DNA of 64,000 bases from Urbifossiella limnaea (GTDB lineage: Bacteria; Planctomycetota; Planctomycetia; Gemmatales; Gemmataceae): assembly GCF_007747215.1 (NCBI RefSeq), contig NZ_CP036273.1, positions 1,906,322 to 1,970,321 of the forward strand, read 5' to 3'. Numbering within the stretch: position 1 is the stretch's first letter; every line of letters starts with the position of its first letter. The notes under the pieces were generated by a model, which saw only the letters and a list, made by a program, of their open reading frames with translations, searched no databases and was not told where the DNA came from. Of this stretch, positions 38,201 through 47,177 are shown piece by piece. The translations under genes were made by a program, and so were the position numbers.

Positions 38201-38342
38201 GAGCGGACTCCGGGGGGTCGGGAGAATGTAACACCCTCTGGTACAACGGACAACGACCCACCCGCCCGGATTGTCCGCCGCCGCCGCCACCCCGGCGGTA
38301 GAGTCGGACCCGCTCCCCGTGGCGGTCGGCGGGTCACCGCGG

Positions 38343-39551
38343 TCACGCCCCCGCCGGCTTTTCCGCCGTCGCCGCCGCGACCGCGGCCGACGACCCGCGG
38401 AGCTTCAGGTTGATGAACTCGATCGCCACCGCGAACGCCATGGCGAAGTAGATGTACCCCTTGTTGATGTGCTGGCCGAACCCCTCGGCCACGAGCATCA
38501 CGCCGATCAGGATGAGGAACGACAGCGCCAGCACCTTCACCGTCGGGTGGCGGTCCACGAAGTCGCTCACCGGGCCGGCGAACGCCAGCATCACGCCCAT
38601 CGCCAGGACCATCGCCACGATCATCACCGGCACGCTCTCCACCATGCCCACCGCGGTGATGACCGAGTCCAGCGAGAACACGATGTCGATCACCGCGATG
38701 GTGGCGATCGTGCTGGCGAAGCTGGCGTTCCCCTCGGTCGGCGGCGTGGTGCCGGCCGCGGCGTGGGCCTTCGCGTGCTCCAGCTTCTCGTGCATCTCGT
38801 AGACGCTCTTGCCGATCAGGAACAGCCCGCCGACCAGCAGGATCACGTCGCGCCACGACACCTCGCGGGCCTCCAGGTCGCGCATCAACGGAAGGTCCGG
38901 CAGGGTGAAGATCGGGGCCGTCAGCCCGAGGATGAACGACAGCGACAGCAACAGCAGGAGCCGGGTGCCGAGCGCCGCCGCGAGGCCGATCTTGCGGGCC
39001 TTCGGCTGCTCCGCCTTCGGCAGCCGGGCGGCCACGATCGCCAGGAAGATGATGTTGTCGACGCCGAGCACGATCTCCATCGCCGTCAGCGTCAGCAGCC
39101 CGATGAGCACGCCGAGCAGCGACAGGTGCTCGTCGCGGTCCACGCGCACCTCGCGGAGCTTCGCCTTCGGGTAGTCCGTCGCCTTGCCGTCGGCCTCGAC
39201 GGTGAACACGTCGGCGGTCACCCGGCCGCGGACGATCTCCTTGTCGGCCAGTTCCACCAGGTCTTGCGAGTTCCCGTTCGGGTCGCGCTGGAACGTCACC
39301 CGGCGGACGTGCTTCAGGTCGATGACGCGGGTGCCGGTGTCGGTCCGGAGCGGGATCGCCTGGAGCTTCAGCACGCCCTGGATGGTGGCGCTGCCGTCGT
39401 CGAGGTCGGCGTGGACCTTGGGGTAGTCCTGGGCCGGCACCGCGACGGTGATGGTGGCGTCCTTGCCGTTCTGGGCTGCGGCCCGGCCGGTGAGTGCGAG
39501 GGCGACGGCGACGAGGCCGACGGCGAGGGTGACGAGCGGGCGGCGGCGCAT
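38343..39551 (-). CDS. TerC family membrane protein with extracytoplasmic N-terminal domain
   Basis: A 402-residue protein. A signal peptide is followed by a ~120-residue soluble domain (KVHADLDDGSATIQGVLKLQ..., RRVTFQRD..., DLVELADKEIVRGRV) and then the TerC core with seven or so helices. The TerC core shows TAMEIVLGVDNIIFLAI and IDIVFSLDSVITAVG, the paired acidic-residue motifs conserved in TerC/Alx metal transporters. TerC relatives export or balance Mn2+ and confer tellurite tolerance. The appended N-terminal domain is not part of minimal TerC and may sense envelope conditions. Starts further upstream would overlap the acyltransferase gene. Confidence 0.87.
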   Translation of the reverse strand: MRRRPLVTLAVGLVAVALALTGRAAAQNGKDATITVAVPAQDYPKVHADLDDGSATIQGVLKLQAIPLRTDTGTRVIDLKHVRRVTFQRDPNGNSQDLVELADKEIVRGRVTADVFTVEADGKATDYPKAKLREVRVDRDEHLSLLGVLIGLLTLTAMEIVLGVDNIIFLAIVAARLPKAEQPKARKIGLAAALGTRLLLLLSLSFILGLTAPIFTLPDLPLMRDLEAREVSWRDVILLVGGLFLIGKSVYEMHEKLEHAKAHAAAGTTPPTEGNASFASTIATIAVIDIVFSLDSVITAVGMVESVPVMIVAMVLAMGVMLAFAGPVSDFVDRHPTVKVLALSFLILIGVMLVAEGFGQHINKGYIYFAMAFAVAIEFINLKLRGSSAAVAAATAEKPAGA

Positions 39552-39607
39552 GGACGGCTCCGGGGCGGGGTGGGCGGCCCGACCCGGATTATCTGTAGCG
39601 GGGCCGG

Positions 39608-40786
39608 TCAGGCGGCGGCAGGGGTCGGCAACAATTCCCGCGCGGGTTCGGCGGGCCGGGCGGCACCGGCGAACCGCTGCTCGACCAGTCGGCAAAAAGC
39701 GTACCCGACCGGCACCGACGCCAGCACCGCGGCCGGCAGCATGACGAACACCGTGACCGCCGGCGACGTGAGCCCGGCCCGCCAGAACAGCCACGCCACC
39801 GGTACCGCCACGAGCGGGTGAACGAGGTACAGGCTGTAGCACATCCGCCCGCAGAACCGCAGCGGCGCCGCCCACCGGGCCGACGAAAGCGCCGCGTCGT
39901 GCGGCGACAGCCGGCACGCCAGCACGGCGAACGCGCCGGCGACCCACGTCCACTTCGCCAGCGTTTTGCCGTGCCCGAGCGGGTCGGGGTCGAAGCGGAC
40001 GGCGGCGACCGTCGCGGCGAGCAGCAGCAGTTCGTAGAGCACGCCGGCGGTCGCGTCGGCGTGGTTGCGGCGGTAGTAGACGGCGACCCCGGCCGCGAAC
40101 GACAGCCACAGCCCTTCCGTGAACAGTCCGGGGACGTGAACCTGGTATCGTTCCGGGCCGGCGACGTTCAGCAGCACCAGCCCAGTGACGACCCACACCG
40201 CGGGGAAGAACCACCGCGGGCACGCGAGCAGCAGCAGGCCGACGACGAGGTAGAACTGCTCCTCGTAGCACAGCGTCCAGATTTGGCCGAGGAAGTAGTC
40301 CTTCTCGGGGCCGCCGAGCGCGGGCCGCCACTCCTCGATGAGCGTGAGGTTGCCGAGCCACTGAACGGGCGACAGGCCGGCGGGGTCGGCCATCGGCACG
40401 CGCTCGGCGGCGCCCTGACCGGGCCATGCGGTCCGCGCCAGCACCAGTGCCAGGACGACGCCGATGGCGGTCGCGGCCCACAGCGGCGGGTAGATGCGGC
40501 GGACGCGGCGGACGAAGAACCGGCCGACGCCGCCGGGCTTGCCGCGGGCCGCGTCGGCGCTCGCCGCGATGCAGTACCCGCTGACGACGAAGAAGACCGG
40601 CACCCCGAACCAGAACCGGCCGACGGCCGCGAGCAGATATTCGGCCGCGCTGCCCCCGTGGGCGCGGAGCTGTTCCTCGAAGGCGTCGGAGTGCGTGTAC
40701 ACGGCCGCGTGGTACGCCACGACCATGAGGCAGGCGACGCCCCGCCACACGTCGAGCGAGTCGTACCGGGGCTGGCGCGGCGGCAT
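39608..40786 (-). CDS. Acyltransferase 3 family membrane protein (OafA/YrhL-like)
   Basis: A 392-residue protein with about ten transmembrane helices. The first helix carries DVWRGVACLMVVAYHA, with the conserved Arg and the H of the catalytic-type motif, followed by FFVVSGYCIAAS and RRVRRIYPPLWAA. These are the hallmarks of acyltransferase 3 proteins, which O-acylate surface sugars. The acceptor is unknown. It precedes terC on the same strand by 56 bp and diverges from eda. Confidence 0.87.
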   Translation of the reverse strand: MPPRQPRYDSLDVWRGVACLMVVAYHAAVYTHSDAFEEQLRAHGGSAAEYLLAAVGRFWFGVPVFFVVSGYCIAASADAARGKPGGVGRFFVRRVRRIYPPLWAATAIGVVLALVLARTAWPGQGAAERVPMADPAGLSPVQWLGNLTLIEEWRPALGGPEKDYFLGQIWTLCYEEQFYLVVGLLLLACPRWFFPAVWVVTGLVLLNVAGPERYQVHVPGLFTEGLWLSFAAGVAVYYRRNHADATAGVLYELLLLAATVAAVRFDPDPLGHGKTLAKWTWVAGAFAVLACRLSPHDAALSSARWAAPLRFCGRMCYSLYLVHPLVAVPVAWLFWRAGLTSPAVTVFVMLPAAVLASVPVGYAFCRLVEQRFAGAARPAEPARELLPTPAAA

Positions 40787-40855
40787 GGGGCGGGTTCCGG
40801 GGGCGCCCAAGTGTAGCTCACGGGCCGGCGCCACGTCCGCCCGTACAATCCCGGC

Positions 40856-41512
40856 ATGAGTCGTGAACGGCACCTGCAGCGCGTCCTGGACTGCGGCATC
40901 GTCGCGGTCGTCCGCTACTCCGACCCCGGTCCGCTGGTCGAGGTGGTGCGCGCCCTCGCCGACGGCGGCGTGACCGTCGCCGAGGTGACGTTCACGGTGC
41001 CGAACGCGGTGGACGTGATCCGCGAGGCGAAGCGGCAACTCGGCGACCGCGTGCTGCTCGGCGCCGGCACCGTCCTCGACCCCGAGACGTGCCGGGCGGC
41101 GTTCCTCGCGGGGGCCGAGTTCGTGGTCTCGCCGGCGGTGAACGTGGACGTGATCCGCATGTGCCGGCGGTACGACAAGCTGGTGATGCCGGGGGCGTTC
41201 ACGCCGACCGAGGTGCTGACCGCGTGGGAGGCCGGGGCCGACATCGTGAAGGTGTTCCCGGCCGACGTGGTGGGGCCGGCGTTCTTCCGGGCGCTGCGCG
41301 GGCCGCTGCCGCAGGTGAAGCTGATGCCGACCGGCGGCGTGGACCTGACGACCGCGGTCGAGTTTCTGAAGGCGGGGGCCGTCTGCCTCGGCGTCGGCAG
41401 CCAGCTGGTGGAGCCGGCGGCGGTCGCGGCCGGCGACTTCGCCCGCATCACGGCGCTGGCGCGGGAGTACGCCGGCGTGGTGAAGGCGTTCCGGGGCGGG
41501 CGGCCGGCGTGA
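40856..41512 (+). CDS. eda: KDPG / KHG aldolase
   Basis: A 218-residue class I aldolase. GIVAVVR gives R20, AEVTFTVPNA gives catalytic E43, and DIVKVFPAD gives Schiff-base K132, the three key residues of Eda. LMPTGGVD is the phosphate-binding segment. It splits 2-keto-3-deoxy-6-phosphogluconate into pyruvate and glyceraldehyde 3-phosphate in the Entner-Doudoroff or uronate pathway. It is followed 13 bp later by a PfkB kinase that would supply the phosphorylated substrate. There is no dehydratase (Edd) in the window. Confidence 0.92.
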   Translation: MSRERHLQRVLDCGIVAVVRYSDPGPLVEVVRALADGGVTVAEVTFTVPNAVDVIREAKRQLGDRVLLGAGTVLDPETCRAAFLAGAEFVVSPAVNVDVIRMCRRYDKLVMPGAFTPTEVLTAWEAGADIVKVFPADVVGPAFFRALRGPLPQVKLMPTGGVDLTTAVEFLKAGAVCLGVGSQLVEPAAVAAGDFARITALAREYAGVVKAFRGGRPA

Positions 41513-41525
41513 GCCAGGGGATTCC

Positions 41526-42509
41526 ATGTCCGTTGACGTAGTCACGTTCGGCGAGGTGATGGTGCGGCTGGCACCGCCGCACTTCCAGCGGCTGGAGCAG
41601 GCCCGCAGCCTCGACCTGGAGGTCGGCGGTGCCGAGCTCAACACCGCCGTCGGACTGGTGCGCCTCGGCCGGTCCGCGGCGTGGGTGTCAGCCCTGCCGG
41701 AGAATTCGCTCGGTAAGCTCGTCGCCAACCGCGTGCGGGAAGCAGGCGTGTCCGACCGGCACGTCCGCTACACCGACGGCCGCTGTGGCTTGTACTTTCT
41801 GGAATTCGGCGCCGCCCCGCGGGCCAGCTCGGTGCTGTACGACCGCAAGGACTCCGCGATCAGCCGCGTGACCGCGGACACGTTCGACTGGCCGGCGCTG
41901 CTCGCGGGGGCACGCTGGTTCCACGTCTCCGGCATCACCGCGGCCCTGAGCCCCGGCGCGGCCGACGCCGTCGGCGCGGCGCTGAAGGCGGCGCGCGGGC
42001 TGGGCCTCGGCACGAGCATCGACCTGAACTACCGGGCGAAGCTGTGGAGCCGGGAGGACGCGGCGCGGGTCATGGGCGGGCTGCTGCGCGACTGCGAACT
42101 CGTGATCGCCAGCGAGGCCGACGCCGAGTTCCTGTTCGGCGTCACCGGCGCCGACTTCCCCGCGGTCGCGGAGGGGCTGATGGCGCGGTTCGGCGTGCAG
42201 GCCGTGGCCGGCACCCGCCGCGAGGCGCCGCTGGTGTGGCGGAACCGCTTCGCCGCCGTCGGCTACTCCGCGGGGAAGCTGTACGAGTCGGCGTGGTACG
42301 ACGTCGAGATCGTGGACCGCCTCGGCGCCGGCGACGCGCTCGCGGCCGGGCTCATCCACGGGATGCTCGACGGCGACCTGGGGAAGGGCGTGGACTACGG
42401 CGGGGCGCTGGGCGCGCTGAAGCACACGATCCCCGGCGACCTGCCGTGGCTGGACGCGGCCGAGGTGGAGGCGACGCTGCAGGGGCAGGGGCTGCGGGTC
42501 CGACGGTAA
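41526..42509 (+). CDS. kdgK: PfkB-family sugar kinase, probable 2-keto-3-deoxygluconate kinase
   Basis: A 327-residue PfkB kinase. [14 protein letters not shown] starts the fold, [17 protein letters not shown] is the N-terminal substrate signature, and [17 protein letters not shown] holds the catalytic Asp and anion hole (GAGD). The lid region and RDxxxxLY-like contacts fit KDG kinases. Pairing with eda supports phosphorylation of 2-keto-3-deoxygluconate from pectin or alginate breakdown. A related fructokinase-type specificity cannot be excluded from sequence alone. Confidence 0.83.
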   Translation: MSVDVVTFGEVMVRLAPPHFQRLEQARSLDLEVGGAELNTAVGLVRLGRSAAWVSALPENSLGKLVANRVREAGVSDRHVRYTDGRCGLYFLEFGAAPRASSVLYDRKDSAISRVTADTFDWPALLAGARWFHVSGITAALSPGAADAVGAALKAARGLGLGTSIDLNYRAKLWSREDAARVMGGLLRDCELVIASEADAEFLFGVTGADFPAVAEGLMARFGVQAVAGTRREAPLVWRNRFAAVGYSAGKLYESAWYDVEIVDRLGAGDALAAGLIHGMLDGDLGKGVDYGGALGALKHTIPGDLPWLDAAEVEATLQGQGLRVRR

Positions 42510-42525
42510 CCGAACGGGGCGAGCG

Positions 42526-43281
42526 ATGGATCTGACACTCACCCGCGCCCAGGTGCGCGACCTCGACCGGCGGGCGGTCGAGGACTTCGGCATGCCCGGC
42601 GTGTGCCTCATGGAGAACGCCGGCCGCGGCGCCGCCGAGTTGTTCACGCGGCTGAACCCCGACAGGCTGCCGGCCGTGATCCTCTGCGGCCCCGGCAACA
42701 ACGGCGGCGACGGGTTCGTCCTCGCCCGCCACCTCGACAACCGCGGCTGGCCGGTCGTCGTGTGGCTGTTGCGGCCCGAGGCGGGGCAGTCGTTCGGCTT
42801 CGCCCGCGCCGCCGCGGCCGTGGACCGGAAGCTGTCGCCGGACTGCGCCGTGAACGCCGAGGTGTGGGCGCACGCCCGCGAGCTGAAGACGAACGTCGCC
42901 ACCGGCAACGCCTGGAAGGAGGCGCTCGTCGCCGACGTGAACGCCGCCGGGTGGGTGATCGACGCCCTGTTCGGCACCGGCCTGACGCGGCCGGTGACGG
43001 CGCCGTTCGACGAGCTAATCCCGTTCGTGAACGCCAGCGGCAAGCCGGTGCTGGCGGTGGACGTGCCGACCGGCCTGGACTGCGACACCGGCGAGCCGCT
43101 GGGGCATGCCGTGCGGGCGACGCACACGGCGACGTTCGTGGCGCCGAAGCGTGGCTTCGCCGCCGCGGCGGCGTGGACGGGCGTGGTTCACGTCGTGGAC
43201 ATCGGCGCGCCGCGAGCGCTCATCGAGAGCCTCCGCGGAGGCGAGCCGGGAGCGTCGGCCCCCGGATTCTTGCCGCGCTGA
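42526..43281 (+). CDS. nnrE: NAD(P)H-hydrate epimerase
   Basis: A 251-residue YjeF N-terminal-domain protein. [30 protein letters not shown] and VDALFGTGL-type motifs, plus [15 protein letters not shown] with the catalytic Asp, are intact. It interconverts R and S epimers of damaged NAD(P)HX. The C-terminal dehydratase domain of bifunctional Nnr is absent here. The last ~14 residues ([14 protein letters not shown]) are encoded by family B repeat DNA and are probably an accreted tail. It starts 16 bp after the kinase stop. Confidence 0.9.
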   Translation: MDLTLTRAQVRDLDRRAVEDFGMPGVCLMENAGRGAAELFTRLNPDRLPAVILCGPGNNGGDGFVLARHLDNRGWPVVVWLLRPEAGQSFGFARAAAAVDRKLSPDCAVNAEVWAHARELKTNVATGNAWKEALVADVNAAGWVIDALFGTGLTRPVTAPFDELIPFVNASGKPVLAVDVPTGLDCDTGEPLGHAVRATHTATFVAPKRGFAAAAAWTGVVHVVDIGAPRALIESLRGGEPGASAPGFLPR

Positions 43282-43301
43282 AATCGAGCCCCCGGCTCGC
43301 C
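43240..43301. repeat. Palindrome family B, copy 3 (composite, spans nnrE stop)
   Basis: Left part: GGCGAGCCGGGAGC-GTCG-GCCCCCGG (43240-43265). A further right arm, GAGCCCCCGGCTCGCC (43286-43301), lies after the stop, so two right arms face one left arm. The nnrE stop falls between them. It abuts the stop of the convergent amidase gene. Confidence 0.75.
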
Positions 43302-43302
43302 G

Positions 43303-44970
43303 CTATTTCTTCGGCTCCGCGTTCTCGGCCGTCACCTTCGTCATGTCCGGCCGCCGCAGGTGGTGGCCGGTCGCGTCCTGGTACGCCTTCGCCACCGCCA
43401 GCAGTTCTGCCTCGCCCCACAGCCGGCCCGTGAACGTCAGGCTCGTCGGCACCTCAACGCCGTCGGCGCCGCGGGCCAGGCCGTTCGGCAGGCACACCAC
43501 CGGGTGCCCCGTCAGATTCGTCAGCAGGCCGTTGTCCGGCGAGCCGACGTACACGTCCACGTCGGTCATCGCCGCGGCCATCTGCTTCATCAACTGCGTC
43601 CGCACCCGCTGGGCGCGGAGGTAGTCCACGGCCGGCACGAAGCGCCCGCGGCGGAACGTCGCCGGCCACGTGTTCAGCCCCTCGGTGACGCCGGCCCGCG
43701 TCAGGTCGTCGAACGCCGCGGACGCCTCCACGTCCAGGATCACCGACAGCGCCGCCACCGGCAGCCCGGCCGGCAGGCGGAACGGGACGAGCCGCACGCC
43801 CAGGTCGGTGAGCGCCTGTTTCACTGCGTCCGGCGTGCTCTCGAAGAAGCCGACGCGGATTTCCTTCAGTGGTCGTGGCGCGGGCCACGTGAACGGGTGC
43901 GTCACGGCCGTGGGGTCGAGCCCGTCGTGGCCGTGGACGACCGACAGAATCAGGGCGCAGTCCTCGACGGAGCGGGCGAGCGGACCGAGCTTGTCCATGC
44001 TCCAGCTCAGAGCCATGCACCCGTGCCGGCTGACGCGGCCGAACGTCGGCCGCAGGCCGGTCACACCGCAGCGCGTGCTCGGCGACGTGATGCTCCCCCA
44101 CGTTTCGCTGCCGATGCCGTAGCAGGCACACCCCGCGGCCACCGCCGAAGCACTACCCGCCGACGAGCCGCTAGACCCCTGGCGGACGTTCCACGGGTTG
44201 CGCGTCATGCCGCCGAACCAGCGGTCCCCCATCGCCAGGGCGCCGAGCGTCACCTTGGCCACCATCACCCCACCGGCGCGCTCAATGCGGTCGGCCACGG
44301 TCGCCTTGGCGTCGATCGTTTGCTCCCGAAACGGAGTAGCGCCCCACGTCGTCTTCGTGCCAGGGTAGGCGATCAAATCCTTCGCCACCCACGGCACGCC
44401 GTGGAGCAGGCCGCGCGGCGTGCCGGCGGCGAGTTCGCGGTCGGCCTCCGCGGCCTGCCGCAGCGCCAGCTCCTCCGTCAGGTTCACGACGCACTTCAGC
44501 GCCGGGTCGTACTTCTTGAGGCGGGCCAGGTACAACTTCGTGAGGTCGGTCGAACTCACCTTCTTCTCGCGGAGCAGGGCGGCGAGCTTCGTGAGCGGCA
44601 GGAACGCCAGGTCGTCGTCGGTTGCGGGGCGGTCGGCGGCGGGCGGCGTGAACGCGACGGTGCCGCGCGGCCCGACCGGCGGCCGGCCGGGGTCCGGGAG
44701 GAAGTGCAGGGCCGGCGGCACGTCGTTGCCGACCTTCGCCCGGTGCAGCGCCGCGGTGCCGCGCATCGCCTGCGTCAGCCCGGTGGCGACCTGGCGGCGC
44801 TGCTCGTCGGACAATTCCAATCCGGCGACCCACTCGGCGGCGCGGACCATGTCCGGCGTGACCGTTGTGACGAAGTCGGGGGCTTGGGCGGCGAGGGCGC
44901 GGTGGAACGTGGTGCTGCCGACGCCGAGGCTCGCGGCGGCGACGAACAGGTCGCGGCGGGTGGGGGTCAC
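43303..44970 (-). CDS. Amidase (amidase signature family), Tat-exported
   Basis: A 555-residue protein from the GTG at 44970, preceded by GGAG. The N-terminus [17 protein letters not shown] is a twin-arginine signal. The catalytic Ser-cisSer-Lys triad is seen in [13 protein letters not shown] (Lys), [16 protein letters not shown] (cis-Ser) and [14 protein letters not shown] (nucleophile region). It hydrolyses C-N bonds of unspecified amides, presumably outside the cytoplasm. A linker region (about 35-130) with Pro-rich sequence precedes the amidase core. Longer starts up to 45540 are unlikely. Confidence 0.9.
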   Translation of the reverse strand: MTPTRRDLFVAAASLGVGSTTFHRALAAQAPDFVTTVTPDMVRAAEWVAGLELSDEQRRQVATGLTQAMRGTAALHRAKVGNDVPPALHFLPDPGRPPVGPRGTVAFTPPAADRPATDDDLAFLPLTKLAALLREKKVSSTDLTKLYLARLKKYDPALKCVVNLTEELALRQAAEADRELAAGTPRGLLHGVPWVAKDLIAYPGTKTTWGATPFREQTIDAKATVADRIERAGGVMVAKVTLGALAMGDRWFGGMTRNPWNVRQGSSGSSAGSASAVAAGCACYGIGSETWGSITSPSTRCGVTGLRPTFGRVSRHGCMALSWSMDKLGPLARSVEDCALILSVVHGHDGLDPTAVTHPFTWPAPRPLKEIRVGFFESTPDAVKQALTDLGVRLVPFRLPAGLPVAALSVILDVEASAAFDDLTRAGVTEGLNTWPATFRRGRFVPAVDYLRAQRVRTQLMKQMAAAMTDVDVYVGSPDNGLLTNLTGHPVVCLPNGLARGADGVEVPTSLTFTGRLWGEAELLAVAKAYQDATGHHLRRPDMTKVTAENAEPKK

Positions 44971-45033
44971 GGTCGCTCCGGGTGGGGGCGGAGAGGCGGC
45001 CCGATTGTACCGCCGACCGACGCGGAGGGGAAC

Positions 45034-45171
45034 GTGCCGAAGCGCGAGTTGCCGACGAAGCTGTGCCCGGCGTGCGGCCGCCCGTTCGCCTGGCGGAAGA
45101 AGTGGGCGAAAGTGTGGGACCAGGTCCGCTACTGCTCCGAGCGCTGCCGGCGGGCGAAGGGAGCGAGATGA
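45034..45171 (+). CDS. DUF2256 small zinc-binding protein
   Basis: A 45-residue protein from the GTG at 45034, with GGAGGGG at 45024-45030. It matches the DUF2256 pattern: [22 protein letters not shown] followed by [14 protein letters not shown], with four cysteines in CPAC and CSERC that can hold one zinc. The function is unknown. Being so short it is easily missed. It diverges from the amidase, with 63 bp between starts. Confidence 0.85.
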   Translation: MPKRELPTKLCPACGRPFAWRKKWAKVWDQVRYCSERCRRAKGAR

Positions 45172-45418
45172 CGCCGCGGCTGTACCTTCTGCCGGCGCGG
45201 ATTGTACCCTTTCCCTCAAGTCGCAGGACTTACAACCGGCAGAACCCGCCACGGGTCCGGGGCAAAGATTTCTCCGCGGCGGAAGTGCTGTTGCAGGCTG
45301 GGCTTTGCGTCGAACCGCCCGGAATCGGCACGGGCGACTTGCGGTACGGCACGGCCACTGCTTTGGTAGTCGATCGTACCCGACAGCAACACCAAAAACC
45401 CACCGGCAGGAGCCGCAA

Positions 45419-45610
45419 ATGACCCCGACCATCAACGCCACCAAGACCGCCCCGGTTGCCCGGACCGCCGAGGCCGAGCAGATTCTCCGCGACGCGGCGT
45501 TCGTGCTGAAGATGACCCGCCGGGTGAAGGCCGAGATCATCCGCGACGCCGCCCGCCCGCTGACCGCCCCGCAGGCCGCCGAGCGGGCCGGGACCGCCCT
45601 CGGGGTGTGA
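45419..45610 (+). CDS. Small hypothetical protein (63 aa)
   Basis: A 63-residue protein, MTPTINATKTAPVARTAEAE..., from the ATG at 45419 with AGGAG at 45408-45412. Predicted helical with a basic second half (KMTRRVKAEIIRDAAR). No known domain. The good ribosome site and GC-biased codons make it a plausible gene. About 250 bp of gene-free DNA precedes it. Confidence 0.6.
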   Translation: MTPTINATKTAPVARTAEAEQILRDAAFVLKMTRRVKAEIIRDAARPLTAPQAAERAGTALGV

Positions 45611-45696
45611 CCGGCGGTTGTCGCGCCGGTGCCGGGGTCATACGATCACCATTCGCGGTTGCGACCGACGCCAGCCAACGGACCCCCGGCGAAGCC

Positions 45697-45933
45697 ATGA
45701 GCATCGACAAGAGCCTGAAGCGCAAGGGCGGGATGAAGCGGACCCGGTGCGTGATGACCCGGGCCGAGCGGATCGAGAAGATGATGGAGAGCGGCTCGTT
45801 CAAGGCCGAGCAGAGCCCGTTCGGCATCCCGAAGACGATCGTGACGAAGGTCGTCCTCCGCAAGAAGGTGAAGAAGGAAGCCGCCGGCGACGCCGCGGCC
45901 GCCGACGACAAGAAGGACGCGAAGAAGAAGTAA
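45697..45933 (+). CDS. Small basic protein of the TIGR04137 type
   Basis: A 78-residue strongly basic protein: MSIDKSLKRKGGMKRTRCVMTRAERI..., then PFGIPKTIVTKVVLRKK and a Lys/Ala/Asp tail. It fits the TIGR04137 'small basic protein' of Planctomycetes, Verrucomicrobia and Chlamydiae, which is suggested to associate with ribosomes or RNA; no experimental role is established. The acidic-basic KKDAKKK tail is low complexity. It ends 12 bp before folK. Confidence 0.85.
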   Translation: MSIDKSLKRKGGMKRTRCVMTRAERIEKMMESGSFKAEQSPFGIPKTIVTKVVLRKKVKKEAAGDAAAADDKKDAKKK

Positions 45934-45945
45934 CGGCGGCCCGCC

Positions 45946-47172
45946 ATGCCCGTCGCGTACATCGGCCTCGGGAGCAACCTCGGCGACCGGCGGGCGACGC
46001 TCGACGCCGCCGTCCGCCGCCTTGAAGCCGAGCCGGGGCTGCGCTTCCTCCGCGTCTCGGGATACTACGAGACGGCACCGGTTGACTGCCCGCCCGCGAG
46101 CGGCGACTACCTCAACGCCGCCGCCGCTGTCGAGACGGACCGCGACCCAAAAGACATCCTCCGACTACTCCAGCAGATCGAACGGCAGTTCGGCCGCGTT
46201 CGTACCGGCGTCAACTCGCCGCGCACCGTGGACCTCGACATCCTACTCTACGGCGACCGGGTGATCGACACTCCGGATCTCGTCGTGCCGCACCCGCGGA
46301 TGCACGAGCGGGCGTTCGTCATCGAGCCGTTGCTCGACATCGCCGCCGACACGGTTCACCCCGTCCTCGGTAAGACCATCCGCGAACTTCGGGGGAACGT
46401 GCCGCCCGAGAATGTGCGCCCGATTCCATGCCCCGTACCGCCCGCGACCGACACACTGCGTGGCATGTCAGCCCTGGTGACGGGTTCGACGCGCGGGATC
46501 GGGCGTGCGATCTGCTCGGCGATGAGCACGGCCGGTGCGTTCGTCCTGACGCACGGCCGCCGAGAGCCACCCCCTCCACCCCAGTGGGCTCATCTGGCCG
46601 CGGACCTGAGCGACCCGGAAGCGTGCGACCGACTGGCCGATGCGGCCTGGGAAAAGGTCCGCGGCCTCGACATCGTGGTCCTGAACGCCGGGGCCGACAC
46701 GCTCACCGGCGACGCCGCGAGCTGGTCGTTCGACCAGAAGCTCGACGCCCTCCTCGCTGTCGACCTGAAGGCGACGATGCGGCTCGGCCGCAACCTCGGC
46801 GCCCGCATGAAGGCGCGCGGCCGCGGCGTCATCCTCACCGTCGGCTGGGACCAGGCCGAGACCGGCATGGAGGGCGACAGCGGCGAACTCTTCGCCGCGG
46901 TGAAGGGGGCGGTGATGTGCTTCACCCGGTCGCTGGCGCTGAGCCTGGCGCCGGAGGTGCGCGTGAACTGCCTCGCGCCCGGGTGGATTCGCACGGCGTG
47001 GGGCGAGTCGGCGTCGCCGACCTGGCAGGAGCGGGTGCGGCGCGAAACGCCGCTCGGCGTCTGGGGGCTGCCCGAGGACGTGGCCGCGGCCGCGGTGTGG
47101 CTGGCGTCGCCGGCGGCGGGCTTCGTGACGGGCCAGACGTACCGCGTGAACGGCGGGGCGGTGCGGGCGTAG
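45946..47172 (+). CDS. folK: FolK-SDR fusion: HPPK domain plus short-chain dehydrogenase domain
   Basis: A 408-residue two-domain protein without any stop between the domains. Residues 1-160 are 6-hydroxymethyl-7,8-dihydropterin pyrophosphokinase: GLGSNLGDR, YYETAPVDCPPASGDYLN and SPRTVDLDILLYGD, the ATP- and pterin-binding signatures. Residues 174-408 are an SDR: TGSTRGIG (179-186), LNAGA (246-250), and a C-terminal LAPGWIRTAWGE. K320 of YxxxK is kept, but Tyr is F316, and the usual Ser position (about 300) is Gly in ILTVGW. The second domain could therefore be inactive or unusual. HPPK makes the folate precursor; the SDR may be pterin-related by context only. Confidence 0.88.
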   Translation: MPVAYIGLGSNLGDRRATLDAAVRRLEAEPGLRFLRVSGYYETAPVDCPPASGDYLNAAAAVETDRDPKDILRLLQQIERQFGRVRTGVNSPRTVDLDILLYGDRVIDTPDLVVPHPRMHERAFVIEPLLDIAADTVHPVLGKTIRELRGNVPPENVRPIPCPVPPATDTLRGMSALVTGSTRGIGRAICSAMSTAGAFVLTHGRREPPPPPQWAHLAADLSDPEACDRLADAAWEKVRGLDIVVLNAGADTLTGDAASWSFDQKLDALLAVDLKATMRLGRNLGARMKARGRGVILTVGWDQAETGMEGDSGELFAAVKGAVMCFTRSLALSLAPEVRVNCLAPGWIRTAWGESASPTWQERVRRETPLGVWGLPEDVAAAAVWLASPAAGFVTGQTYRVNGGAVRA

Positions 47173-47177
47173 TCCGG

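Noticed and set aside
45168-45422. [16 protein letters not shown]... after the DUF2256 gene
   Set aside because: It overlaps the DUF2256 stop, has no ribosome site and no family pattern, and stretches of it look like non-coding DNA.
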